Positions 1 to 10,476 of a stretch of 64,000 nucleotides of DNA are shown piece after piece; the first letter of the stretch is position 1, and every line of letters starts with the position of its first letter. Both the position numbers and the translations under genes were made by a program. The notes under the pieces are model-generated. The model had not been told where the DNA came from, did not search any database, and was given only the letters and a program-made list of their open reading frames with translations. The stretch comes from Cenococcum geophilum 1.58 (lineage: Eukaryota; Ascomycota; Dothideomycetes; Gloniales; Gloniaceae), in NCBI GenBank assembly GCA_001692895.1, contig KV748224.1, positions 806,001 through 870,000 on the forward strand, given 5' to 3'.

Positions 1-610
1 CTATAACTAGACGGTTCTGTTATCCGACGCTAACGCTACTAGCTAGCCGTCCGGCGAGAAGGCGATCGCGCTGACGTAGCTCGAATGGCCTTTAAGCGTG
101 CTGCGGTAAGACCCTATCGCCGCCTCCTATAACCGGACGGTCCTATTATTTAACGCTAACGCTACCAGCTAGCCGTTTAGCAAGAAGGCGACCGCGTTAA
201 CGGAGCCCAAATGGCCTTCGAGCATGCTGCGGCAAGACCCCGTCGCCGCCTCCCACAGCCAGACGGTATTGTTATTTGACGCTAATACTACCAGCTAGCC
301 GTCCGGCGAGAAGGTGACTGCGTAGACGGAGGTTAAATGACCTTTAAGCGTGCTGCGGCAAGACTCCGTCGCCGCCTCCCATAGCCGGACGGTCCTATTA
401 TCTGACGCTAACGCTACTAACCGGCCGTCCGGCAAGAAGGCGACCGCGCTAATAGATCCCGAATGGCCTTCGAGCGTGCTGCGGCAAGACCCCGTCGCCG
501 CCTCCTATAGCTAGGCGGTGTCGTCCCACGACGCTAACGCTACCAGCCGGCCGTCCGGCGAGAAGGCGACTGCGCTAACAGATCTTAAATGGCCTTTAAG
601 TGTGCTGCGG
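1..610 (-). repeat. Array of about five near-identical 126-bp WD40-coding repeats
   Basis: The unit recurs about every 126 bp, near 42 codons, and on the minus strand reads as WD40 blades with phrases such as TVRLWDAATGSYRS, LKGHS and AIAFSPDG. Base composition is much higher in GC than the rest of the gene, and the units are very alike. High identity between blades is known in HET-E/HET-D-type incompatibility genes, where repeats are shuffled and homogenised. The array continues past position 1, so its copy number is unknown. Confidence 0.85.
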
Positions 611-3164
611 CAAGCGTTCTAATCCCTTTCCACTTTTAATAGCCTATTAATCCAACCTGGAATATAGTTATTAAATTTTTTCTATATTACGCTTATCTCT
701 AGAGTAAAGATAAGAGCTAAAGAGTATAGTTATAGAGATGCGTTTTCGAGTATCGTTTAATTTCTTAGAATAAAGCGCTTTGTATTGTAAAGAAAGCCAA
801 ATATTTTAGCGCTTTACTCTAACTATATAATAAGTAAGTATAAAGTATCGTAACTAATAGAGTAACTAAGAGATATCTTATATGTATAAGTGATTATAAG
901 CTATTAATTATATAAATGCCTTTTAATACTTCTCTAATAAGGCTTATAGCTTCTAGCCAGTAAAGAAAGAGCTTCTATAGAAACTCGTATACTGTATCGT
1001 CATCACAGATATGGCTTTAACTCTGCTCTAAGTGGTATACCCAATATCGGTAGGTATATTGGACTTCGGGTAGTAAACAGTCCGCTATACTCTATTTATT
1101 AATCTCGCTTCTTAGAGTTTTAGGCATTAGGAGGTTGTATATGTTTTACTTTAGACCCTTTAAGCTAGATATTAGTTAAAGACACTTGCCGGCTAGCGTC
1201 TTATACGTTCCTTTTCTATTTACCCAATATAGGCTCTTTCCACGCTTTCTAGGATCGATGAGGAAGTTATAAAAAGAAAGGTATAGGAGCCTTACGGGCA
1301 CATTCTTGTTAATAGGGATGTTAAGAATAGAATATAGTAAGTCTAGCCTGCACGTAATATCCTCTTTAGACATCTGGAGGAGGTGTGCAAGTAAAGTTAT
1401 AGAGAGAGGACTCTTTAAAATAACGATACTCCCAACTATTTCTCTAAATTTAATAATCCGCCTTTACTTATCTACTTTGTCTTTATTATTAAATAACTGG
1501 TTTAGGATAGGGAGGTACGTCCTATTAAGCTTCGAAATATAGTGTGCTATTTAATATTGAAGTATAGTAGCTAAGCGCTCTTTAGGATTATCTCGCTGAT
1601 CTCTAATATATCAACAGGCCATAGTAGTAAAGATAAACAATGGAACAGCTAGCTTAACTAGCGCCTAGATTTAGTCCTTACTAGGCCAGCCTAGGGACAG
1701 TAAGCGCTGCTCTTGTACCACCTTAAGCTTATACTCTAAGAAGAGAGCTATATTGTATTCAATCGTTTCCTTTAGTATATTATAAAGAATCAGGTTCTGG
1801 TATATTCCGTCTAATATCTTCTTAAAGCCAAGATAAATAGGGAGCTCCGGTCTGCTTGTTATAAAGACCTATAACAATACTGGCTTAAGACCCTTAGTTC
1901 GTAAAAGAAGTTCGAGAATTACTCATATATCTTTATCTCGCTCACACTTGTTCAACGCGTCTATTACGATAACCAATTCCAAAGCTTAAAGAGGTTCCAC
2001 TTCTAAGAGCGGCTAAAAGATTAACTTCTTAAACTGGTCTTTTAGGGCCTTCTCGAAAATAGCTAGGTCGGTATCAATTATTTTCCTAATGCCTGATCTT
2101 ATTCCCGGTGCATAACCCATTAGATCTATAGTAATAGTAGTGAAGAATTGTATAGCATTGCCGCGCTCTCCCTCGCCTCTTTTAAAAAAGAAGCTGGCTC
2201 CTAATTAACATTGGTCGGTAAATAACTAGGTAATAGTCCGTACAATTATAGACTTTCCGGTGCCCGCTATACCGTTTAGCCAGAATATAGGTTTGCCGTT
2301 TCTGTCCTTCGCCTATTCCGTTATTTAACTTAGTAGCTCAACTCGTATATTGCTAAGATATCTTAAATTATATTCTTCCATATAAGAGTTAAAGGACGCT
2401 TCTTTTACAATCAGTAGGTTAATCGAGTTATTATCTTTAATCTCTTTATAGAGTCGATCCAACGCCTTCTACCGCCCTTCGCCGTAGATAAGCGGTATAT
2501 AAATGTTAAAAATGCCTAGTAGAGAGTATGCTGCGTCTTCTTCGCGTTTTGTCTAGCGTTTTGCTGCCCACGACATACGCTCATTTACACTAAAATAAGA
2601 CAAAGGCCTTTCTTAAAGGGCCTAGATGGCAATTCCTGTTATCTTATAGAGAGTTTATTCTAGTAATTGCTTATTACCAAGCCGCGTTTCCTCCTTAGAG
2701 AAAAATTCAACTAATGCCGGTACAATAAGCTCTTAAAGCGTCCAACTATAAGTAAACCATCTGCTTTTCCGGAATGCCGGTTTCCATCTTTAGAAGAACT
2801 GGTCCTCTCCAACGGAACCATTATCTAAAACGTTAGATAAATACATATAGCACCTAGCCGCGTCCTAGTACAAGCAAAATATAGAGTTAATAGCTTCTAT
2901 AAGCTCAGCGCTGCTTAATTTGTTAATACAGCAAGTATCAACCTAGAAGTATGGGAGACCGTTCTTAGCAGCTTGCTTTCCGCAAAATCGGATCTTTGTA
3001 TAGCCAGCTTTGCTCTTACCTATACCTTTAATTATATCTTTAAAAGTGACCTCCTCGTTATCCGCTCCCCAAGTATGCAAAAGGATAGCATATTACAGTA
3101 TCTCATTGTCAACAAACTCAATTAGGCTAAAGTTGCCATCATCTTCAGATTTTAAAAGACGCAT
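1..3164 (-). pseudogene. HET-NACHT-WD40 (HET-E/HET-D-like) NLR, RIP-degraded, partial
   Basis: Read on the minus strand from an ATG at 3164, the frame gives a HET domain (about 3164-2750): motifs like LLHTWGADNEEVTF, KIRFCGKQAAKNGLPYF and VDTCCIN are typical of the HET-E/HET-D N-terminus. A NACHT P-loop reading PIFWLNGIAGTGKS lies at about 2250-2295, and a GC-rich WD40 array fills 610-1 and runs off the window edge. In the family these are cytoplasmic STAND receptors for non-self recognition (heterokaryon incompatibility), with the WD40 face as the sensor. The HET frame holds stops where Gln or Trp codons are expected (CAA to TAA after NEIL, TGG to TAG in YFWVDT, CAG to TAG in YQDAA), which is a RIP pattern. 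The gene is therefore called dead. The domain order is clear; the exact exon structure between 610 and 2600 was not resolved. Confidence 0.85.
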
Positions 3165-4580
3165 TATACTAATAAGTCTATTAGAGAGTATCGGAAAATA
3201 TAAAGATAAGTTAAGCAAGCGCAACGATATTAGCTGTTAGATATTAGGAAATGGTTTAGGGGGCTACTAGGGATAAGCGAAATAATACGGGGCAGTGCAA
3301 CTAGGCTGCCCCGAGTTTTCTTCTCTTGGCGTTTGGGGCCACCAATAGCGTCGCTAGTGCGCCATGGACTTAAAGGCCTCCACAGTTTGCCTACGCTAGC
3401 AGGGAGGGTAGCCGACCCGCTCTAGCTATAGGGTTGTGAGGTGGCGATTCTATAGGTATTATTAGGGAGTTCAGTTAGTTAACCGGAGGCATAGCCATGT
3501 TATAGGCTGTGGGGCCGAGGATGGCCCGCTTCCTAAGGTCCCGCACAGCCATAGGCTGAGCTTACTTATTGATATAATTAAATTACGATATAATAAATTA
3601 CATACGGGGTTGTTTTGTACTAGCCGAGATTAGTCGTCGCCTTGGCCGGAAGTACCGATTAAAGTAGCGACCTAACATAAATTTAAGCGCCACATCAGCC
3701 GTATAGCTAGTGATGAGGCTTAGATAAGACCCTTTTATAAGTACTAAGAGCGGTAAGAGCTTGACGGTGGCGCTATAGCGAAGGAATACCTTTATGCTAT
3801 AAAAGAAGGCTCTTTATAAAGTATGCGCGATAGCGACGTTACAAACGTATTTTATTAGGTAGGAGAAGTCTAAGAAGCTTAGGAGTAGCTATATTATATA
3901 ACTTATATAGAATTATAATAGATATTAGCGCGTACAGAGAGTTTGAGTTGCTTAAAGTCAAAGTACCCCTTATATTTTCCGGTACGGTGGGTTTTCCGCC
4001 ACAGAGGGAGGGTGTTAGCGACTTAGTTAATCGAGGCACGAGCACGGCAAGAGGGTCGCGTAAGCCTGTATAATTGGTAGTCTATAAACGAGGATCCAAA
4101 GCTAGAGAAAGGAAAGGGGAAGAATGGAAGCACCGCTTAAAGTTATATACAGTTCTCTAGTCACGTAACGGCAATTTGCGGCAACCTACGGCAATATACT
4201 AGCGCCGTAACAAAGCGACGTTAGTATTACCTAGCTAAAGCTCTAGGACTAGTACAAATAATAGACTAATACACTACTATATATAGATTAAACTAGTGCG
4301 GAGAGTCTACTAGTATAAAGTATATACTAGTATAGGTAGGCAAGAATAAGGGACTAGTATAGTAAATATACTAGTAAACGAGGTGTACTAGTACATAAGG
4401 CCTATTACTGCGTACTAGTCCGCCAATCAAACCATTCCACTTTTTCCCTACCTATGTATTAATACATCTTATATACTAGTCCATCTTCCTTATATACCCC
4501 TATACTAGTCTAACAATGCTATAAGTACCCACTCTAACATTACGCGTGGCTCGCACTGTCTAGATAAACCGCCTTACCTT
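3165..4580. other. RIP-affected intergenic stretch, no gene recognised
   Basis: The HET-NACHT promoter side should lie just above 3164. From 3290 to 3560 composition is mixed. At 3600-4070 there is a weak open frame on each strand without a recognisable domain. From 4230 to 4510 the hexamer ACTAGT and its variants recur many times in a TA-rich context. Around 4155-4190 the phrase CACGTAACGGCAA plus GCGGCAA resembles a segment at 43245-43310, so the two may be pieces of one repeat family. Confidence 0.4.
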
Positions 4581-4584
4581 AGTC

Positions 4585-5310
4585 GCATAATCACCTAGCT
4601 TGTACAATCGCCTAGCTCGCAAGATCAAAGCCGCGAAGTTATTAAACCCATTAATATCCTATTTACACGCTAGGCGTTAATAAGGGGCGCTAGGTCAGAT
4701 CGCCTTGCTTACACGATTACCTTACTCGCACAATTACCTAGCTCGCACGATCACCTTGCTCGCACGATCACCTAGCTCGCACGATCACCTAGCTCGCACG
4801 ATCACCTAGCTCGCACAATCACCCTGTTCGCATAATCACCCTACTCGCACGATCACCTAGCTCGCACGATCACCCTATTCGCACGATCACCCTACTCGCA
4901 CAATCACCCTACTCGCACGATTACCCTGTTCGCACGATCACCCTACTTACACGATCACCTAGCTCGCATAATCACCTAGCTCGCACGATTACCTAGCTCA
5001 TAGGATCGCCTAGCTCGTAGGATCAAAGCCACGAAGTTGTTAAACCCATTAATATCCTATTTACACGCTAGGCGTTAATTAGAGAGCGCTAGGTCAGACC
5101 ACCCTACTCACACGATCATCTAGCTCGTAGGATCCCCCAGCTCCTACGAGCGCCCAGCTCTTACGACCTCCTAGCTCGTAGGACCGAAGCCACAGCCGTT
5201 AAAATCCGTTAAGATCCTGGCTGCACGTTTGGAGGGCGCTACGCCTAATTTTCTAGCTCGCATAATCGTCTAGCTTATAGGATTCCTAAGCTCACACAAT
5301 CACCTAGCCC
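4585..5310. repeat. 17-bp minisatellite with a longer unit repeated three times
   Basis: The core unit is ctcgcacgatcacctag (17 bp) with variants, repeated head to tail mainly at 4705-5030, 5099-5170 and 5245-5310. Between these blocks a second sequence of about 80 bp, beginning gatcaaagcc and running through an ACGCTAGGCGTTAAT-like part, appears at 4624-4705, 5021-5103 and, more diverged, 5182-5250. It is a two-level tandem structure with no coding frame. Confidence 0.85.
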
Positions 5311-5445
5311 GCAGCATTAAAGTCGCATGGTCTATGCAGAATACTTATTTATACTAGTGCGCAATTGACATTGCAGCTCTGCGTGGTTTGGCCCAGCACC
5401 TACAGTATTTACGCCTAGTACGCAATTAGTAAGAAGCAAACCGTA

Positions 5446-5560
5446 TTCAATCGTCGCCCATATAGCCTTGTCGCCCAACATCTCTTTATTGCTGTTTACT
5501 CCTATTTCTTAATCCTTAGTGCTGAAGTCATTTTCTCCGCCAGACAATCCTTACAAAAAC
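5446..5560 (-). pseudogene. Short coding-like fragment related to 8992-9120
   Basis: On the minus strand one frame reads phrases such as LSGGENDFSTKD, EIGVNSNKEML and ATIEYG. These line up with LSSGENGFSIKDREIG, VNEEML and ATIEYG at 8992-9120. A TAA sits where the other copy has CGA. Similarity is kept at both DNA and protein level, so the two are pieces of one duplicated gene or element. No domain is recognised. Confidence 0.5.
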
Positions 5561-6075
5561 AACGAAAATACGAAAGGAGACATATAAGAGGATACGGTTT
5601 AGGGAGGTGTATAAAAAATATACCTCAATTACTTTAGGGGCTTAGAGGGCCACAGTAAAGCTAAGACAGGTTTACCTAAGCCAATAAAGGACCATAACAA
5701 GGCCAAGATAGACTTGCCTTAACCGGCGGATACAGTCGCGGTTTCTAAACACGTTTCGCCGATCTTAGGAAGCTTTTATAAATTAGTTCTTAGTTTATAA
5801 GTTAATAGTTTTCCTATAAGATAGGTTGTAAGAGTATAAATATTTACGTACCTAAAGCTAGGGTGCCTACAGTATGCTAATCCAGGTAGGAGCGCCTAAA
5901 GCGCCTAATATAAAAAGTCTCTTCTACCACATAAAGGGATCATCCTTAGAACCCAATTCTGGGACCCTCTATTTTTAGCTAACCGTAGTTAGGGGATCCT
6001 GGTCACGTCTAGAGAATAGCTACGTCTAGAGAATTATCGGATGCCTAATTGGCCCAAAATGACCAGTCCTCTTAG
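5561..6075. other. No gene seen
   Basis: TA-rich sequence with short Lys/Asn-type frames broken on all strands. I see no motif, RNA gene or clean repeat here. Confidence 0.4.
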
Positions 6076-6079
6076 CAGC

Positions 6080-6400
6080 GCCAAATAGGAGAACCACGTC
6101 TGGAGAATAGCCACATTTGGAGAATAGCCACGTCTAAAGAACAGCCACGTCTGGAGAACAGCCACGTAGAGGGCAGCCACGTCTAGAGAACAGCCACTGG
6201 AGAACAGCCACGTCTGGAGAATAGCCACGTCTGGAGAACAGTCACGTCTAGGGGGCAAGAACGCCACGTCTAACAGCCACATCTGGAATAGCCACGTCTG
6301 GAGAGCAAGAACGCCACGTCTAACAGCTATATCTGGAATAGCCACGTCTAGAGCAGTCACGTCTAAAGAACAACTAGTCTGACGAACGGTCATATCCAGA
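6080..6400. repeat. 17-bp minisatellite, unit gccacgtctggagaaca
   Basis: About eighteen imperfect copies of gccacgtctggagaaca lie head to tail, with C/T variants and small insertions. The 119-aa minus-strand frame over this stretch only translates the repeat (LQTWLF, LDVA phrases) and is not considered a gene. Confidence 0.85.
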
Positions 6401-7330
6401 GAATAATAGTCTGCAGAAAGTCACAACTAGTCTAAATCTTACCTGTTTTGCCTTCTTTCCACCACGCCTAATATATCTTATTACCATAGATTCGAACGCG
6501 GTACTTTTGTTAACACAGCCTTAAGAAGAAGTTTGTAAAGCGCCTCTAAAGGCAAGTATGATATAAAATCTATAATCTAATATAATTAAGATAGCAGAGG
6601 TTTCGTATAGAACATAATTAGCAATTTAAAACGCCTATAGATAAAACCTTTACCTTATAGCATCTAGAGCTGCTTTAGCACTCTCTTTTATAGTTAAGCT
6701 CTATTAAGAAGTAAGTATAAGGATACTTTACATGCGAGATATAAGGGCGTTACTTACGAGACATAATCTATAGTTTAGCGCCAGACTTCTAGAGGAAGGA
6801 CTTCTGCGGCTGCTAGGACTTAGTGTTTTCCATTCCAAACAAAAATCGGCCGGAAAATCTAGCTCTAAATAGCTATTACATGGATCTAACAGCTTACCTC
6901 AACAAGCTCAGACCGTAGAATCAATTAGTGGATATACGTATATCCGCAAGCGGATATCGCTAACCTTTTTGGTCAAAAAGTTAATTCTATAGTGTGGGAA
7001 CTGTGAAGCTTATTGACCCGAGTTTACAAGTGGTCTGTTACTTTCGGGTCCCAAATTTTCAAACTCTAATCACAATTAACTACTCCATTATATTTTAAGC
7101 AGAGGGCTCTACATTGAAGCTCTGCAGTCTAAGTATACACTATATTCGTGACTAATATAATCTTAATTGCGAACTATAAAAGCTATATTAAAAGTCTTTA
7201 ACCCAAAAGCCTCTATATTAAAAGCCTCTAAATAAGGGCCTATTAAGTATAAACTCGGGTCAAAATTTTCGTTAGCGGACCCCCGACAATCCATATAGTT
7301 TACCCCACGTACAAGGGCAGATCTAAGCGA
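6401..7330. other. RIP-affected spacer with palindromes
   Basis: No gene is recognised. A perfect 16-bp palindrome, ggatatacgtatatcc, lies at 6930-6945. A 14-bp inverted pair is listed separately at 7013-7263. The rest is TA-rich. Confidence 0.4.
7013..7263. repeat. 14-bp perfect inverted repeat, possible small MITE
   Basis: ttgacccgagttta at 7013-7026 is exactly inverted at 7250-7263. The enclosed 223 bp are TA-rich and non-coding. No convincing target duplication was found at these ends, and the true element may extend further (CGCTAAC-like words occur outside both arms). It could be a degraded MITE or a chance pairing. Confidence 0.4.
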
Positions 7331-7334
7331 GCCA

Positions 7335-7520
7335 AGGGGAGACGAAGCCCTAGGGGAACGAAGCCCTAGGGGAATAAAGCCCTAGGGGAATGAAGCCCTA
7401 GGGGAATAAAGCCCCAGGGAAATGATCCCCTAGGGGAATAGAGCCCTGGGGGAATGATCCCCTAGGGGAGTAGAGCCCTAGGGGAATGGAACCGCAAGGG
7501 AGTGGAACCGTAAGGGCTTC
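7335..7520. repeat. 16-bp minisatellite, unit gaagccctaggggaat
   Basis: About eleven copies of a 16-bp unit centred on ccctagggg lie head to tail, with A/T exchanges in the linker (AATGAAG, AATAAAG, AATGATC). There is no coding frame. Confidence 0.85.
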
Positions 7521-8961
7521 CATAAATGGGCGAATCGCCGGGATTTATTTTTGTCCTCAGCTTCTCAACTTTTAATTAGTTAGCACGCTTCGCTAAGCCT
7601 TACTAGCTTACGCCTTAATAAGTTGCCCTACGCCGTTTTATATGAGTTATATCTAAGGCTGCTGCTAGACTTGGAGAGAAAGAAAGAGGGGATTAAGTAG
7701 GCTCTGAAAATCGAGTATTTAGTTTTAGGTGTAAACGAAGGGCTATTTTTAGCTTCTAAGATGGTCCTAATTTTGGATATTTCAAGTGCCTAAAATTAGG
7801 TCCTCCATTTTCAGGGTCTACTCGATCCCCCAAACCTCCTCGCTCCTATCTTTAACCTTCACTTTTCCTTTTAAGCAAATGGCGTAAAAAATCCCAATCA
7901 AGTGATAAAATTTCCGTACAGCTTTCCTATCCCACTAGCAAAGTCATTAAGAAAACGCCAAGCATCCACGTAATGCAAATGTTATGAAAATACCAAAACT
8001 AGAAACCAAAGGAATACACGAGGCCAGATCTAAAAACATTGAAGAAATTCCCACATAAAGACCCCTATAAACTTTACAACGACCTAAAGCCCCCTCACAC
8101 ATACTTAAAGAAGTTCCCACATAAACAGCCCTATCCCTTGCATTGATAAAATGTGTACTTAGAGCTGTGCTCCATGCGCACTAATTAGGAAGCTGCATAC
8201 ACAGGCGGTCAATCGTTTTGCCAGAAAATCAAGGCCTTAAAGGAAGGTAGTGATTCGGGGGCTGGCGGTGGCTTTTTCGCGACCTGACTTTTAGAAGTGG
8301 GATACCGAGTAGGCTGTACAAGATCTATATCACTAGAAATGCAATTACAAACCATTGTGGTGGTGTAATTAATTAATGAAGTACTTGACCTGAGAAAGTT
8401 GATGTTCTTTAATCGCGTGCACGGGCCACACCTCTAAGTACACTATCAATGCAAGGGATAAGCGTAGCCACAAGTCCAAGCCCCCTCATATAACCGAACC
8501 ACCCCTCCCTACCACACTGGAATAGATGAACAACCGCTATATACAATGAGCAGAGAAATGATTTAAACAAAGAGAAAACAGCATGGAATAACATATTTAT
8601 ATCCTTAAGATATAAATCCATAAGCACCATGGTCTTAAATACAACTAGTAGTCGCTAAGGTGGCATACATTCCAGGCCCGCAAGAAATTCAAAAAACCCT
8701 AGGTCGTCGGCATGGATTTGCGTTTTATTATCACTTTTAAGGTAGTGAATAAATTCATTCAAGGGAAGACACATATTGCCGCGAATGCTTCATATCTCGC
8801 TATAAGTCAAGCGGGCAGAGACTTTAGTAGGAGTGGTGAAATATTGTTTTATTTCGCGATAGGCTAAGCGAAGAGAGACTAAGATAGGTATGGTAGAACG
8901 TAAAAGCCTAATTCTTTTGCTAGCTTTTATTAGAACTCTTCTTTACATTTATATCCTGCAC
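7521..8961. other. Intergenic, no gene recognised
   Basis: Mixed composition. At 8050-8150 two short phrases of the type gaagaaattcccacataaa are duplicated about 60 bp apart. The 73-codon minus-strand frame at 8409-8630 has no recognisable domain and looks fortuitous. Confidence 0.4.
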
Positions 8962-9250
8962 TTACAGATTTAAGGCTATAGAGTCAAGGGCACCGTATTC
9001 GATCGTCGCCCCTATTTGGTTGATAGCGTTGGCCTCGTTATCGATCAACATCTCTTCATTAACATCCGCCCCTATTTCTCGATCCTTAATGCTGAAGCCG
9101 TTTTCTCCGCTAGATAGTGTCTTTGCGTCCCAGTCTTCATCCTCATTACTACCCTTTATGGCGAGTGTTTGCCGGCAATAAGTCAGCAGATCTAACTAAG
9201 CTTGGCGTCTAAAGCGAGCAGAACCATGTTCCCCTGTCACGTATTTAAGT
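8962..9250 (-). pseudogene. Unassigned broken coding fragment (related copy at 5446-5560)
   Basis: The minus strand shows an acidic, gene-like frame: TGEHGSARFRRQA, a TAG, then LDLLTYCRQTLAIKGSNED, DWDAKTLSSGENG, DREIGADVNEEML and IEYGALDSIALNL, ending in TAA at 8962-8964. The single internal TAG could be a mutated CAG. It lies just downstream of the MADS-like gene on the same strand, but no phase-consistent splice joins them, so a shared transcript is not shown. No known domain is seen. Confidence 0.4.
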
Positions 9251-9280
9251 CTGGTCGCTCTCTGCTAGCGTCTTCTTTTA

Positions 9281-9635
9281 CTAGTGGAGGATAGAATTAG
9301 CCTTCGTCGGCCTACCCTCTTTAACCTGGTTAAAATGTGCTGGCGTCTTCTTAACTGGTGCAGGATAGAACTTTTCCTTCAAAGCAGTTAGTAGTCCGTA
9401 TAGCAATAGAGAAAAGAGGGCCTACCAGATCTTGTGGGTTTGGAGGCCATGAAGGTTGATCTATGGACGTATAGGTATAAAATCGACCGTTGCGCCGTAT
9501 TAGGATATAGCAATCTGCGTCATAGTCTCGCTTTAATCTATTAGCCTTTTGTAAAAAGGTCTCCTTTTGCTTTCGAAAGTTCTCATTTGTGGCTCGCTTT
9601 GACCTTGGTAGTGACCTTTGCTTTGAACACATCAC
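9281..9635 (-). CDS. Small MADS-box-like protein (101 aa, one intron)
   Basis: Exons are 9635..9426 and 9376..9281. The 49-nt intron starts GTAGGC, has a TACTAACTG branch point and ends GAAG; both junctions are phase 0. The product reads PRSKRATNENFRKQKE and TFLQKANRLKRDYDADCYIL, then RRNGRFYTY and PSWPPNPQDL, and after splicing EKFYPAPVKKTPAHF. This resembles short fungal MADS-like proteins with a basic stretch, a KKA-like segment followed by DADVYxxLRRNGRYYTY, and a terminal SWPP...YPxPVRKTP element. Without the intron the frame runs into unrelated sequence, which supports the splice. The family role is DNA binding, but the protein lacks an activation region. Resemblance is by eye only. It is flanked by minisatellite and degraded DNA. 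Confidence 0.6.
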
Positions 9636-9749
9636 TGTAGTACTAGATAATTAATGGCCTATTGGCGTTTTGTGGGGTAACTAGGGTGCGAGTTGGCTCT
9701 GAATTGCATATTGATGAGGTGGGAATGTTGAGAATAAATATAGGATCTA

Positions 9750-10090
9750 CCCCTTAATATTGGCCCAAGTTTCGACTGAAAACAAGATCTCGTTCTAAGA
9801 ACTAGATCTGATTCTAAAAACCGTATTCTGATTCTAAAGGCTGTATCCCAATTCTGGGTTCCAGACGTACCAAACGTGACCAAAAAGGTATAGTATTGAG
9901 CCAAACGGACTATTTTCAGTTCTGGCTCAAATTGCGATCCCGAAAACCAGATCCGGTTCTGGAGACCAGATCTGATTCCGGTTTTGGGACACGGGCCAAT
10001 TAACCACTGTAAAAAGGGCACAATTCTGAAAACCGGATCCAGTTCTGGGAGCTGGATTCTGTTTTCGGGAAACAGGTCGATTAACCGCTG
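9750..10090. repeat. Degenerate about 20-bp repeat (ccggatccagttctggg type)
   Basis: Words such as aaccagatccggttctgg, agaccagatctgattccgg and aaaccggatccagttctggg recur at about 20-22 bp spacing with many substitutions. Frames across it translate as RIRFLESDLVL-type repeats and are not taken as genes. It sits about 0.4 kb upstream of the FunK1 kinase start. Confidence 0.6.
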
Positions 10091-10476
10091 CGAAAAGAGG
10101 TTGACTGTATCTGTATTTGCATGTTAGGTTTGGCTCGTTTCAGGACCAGCCACGTAATCGTTCGTGGGCGCCCCTTCAGCCTCGCTGCATGAGCCCCGCG
10201 AAGCCTCAGTCTGAGCCACGTCGGATCGGCTTGACTTTTCCGCGCCCAATCCTTCTTGCGTTCCGCTCGCACCTTGCTTCCTTCCTCACACTTTTCTTCC
10301 TCGTCATTTCCTTATTTCAAGACGCGCCTAACGTGCCCTCGACCTCCCTGCACTTATCTACTTCTCTGCCATTATACCGTCCGTTATGTCCTAGCCTCTT
10401 TGATATCCCCTTCTCGCCTGCCTACCTGCTTGCCACGTCGGCCCTCCCGACGTAGCTCTCGGCGCGTTCGCCCGCG

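Noticed and set aside
4585..5310. Regular short repeats that could suggest a CRISPR array
   Set aside because: The units are contiguous 17-bp copies without unique spacers, and the organism is a fungus.
6034..6393. 119-codon minus-strand open frame
   Set aside because: It only translates the 17-bp minisatellite; phrases repeat with the DNA unit.
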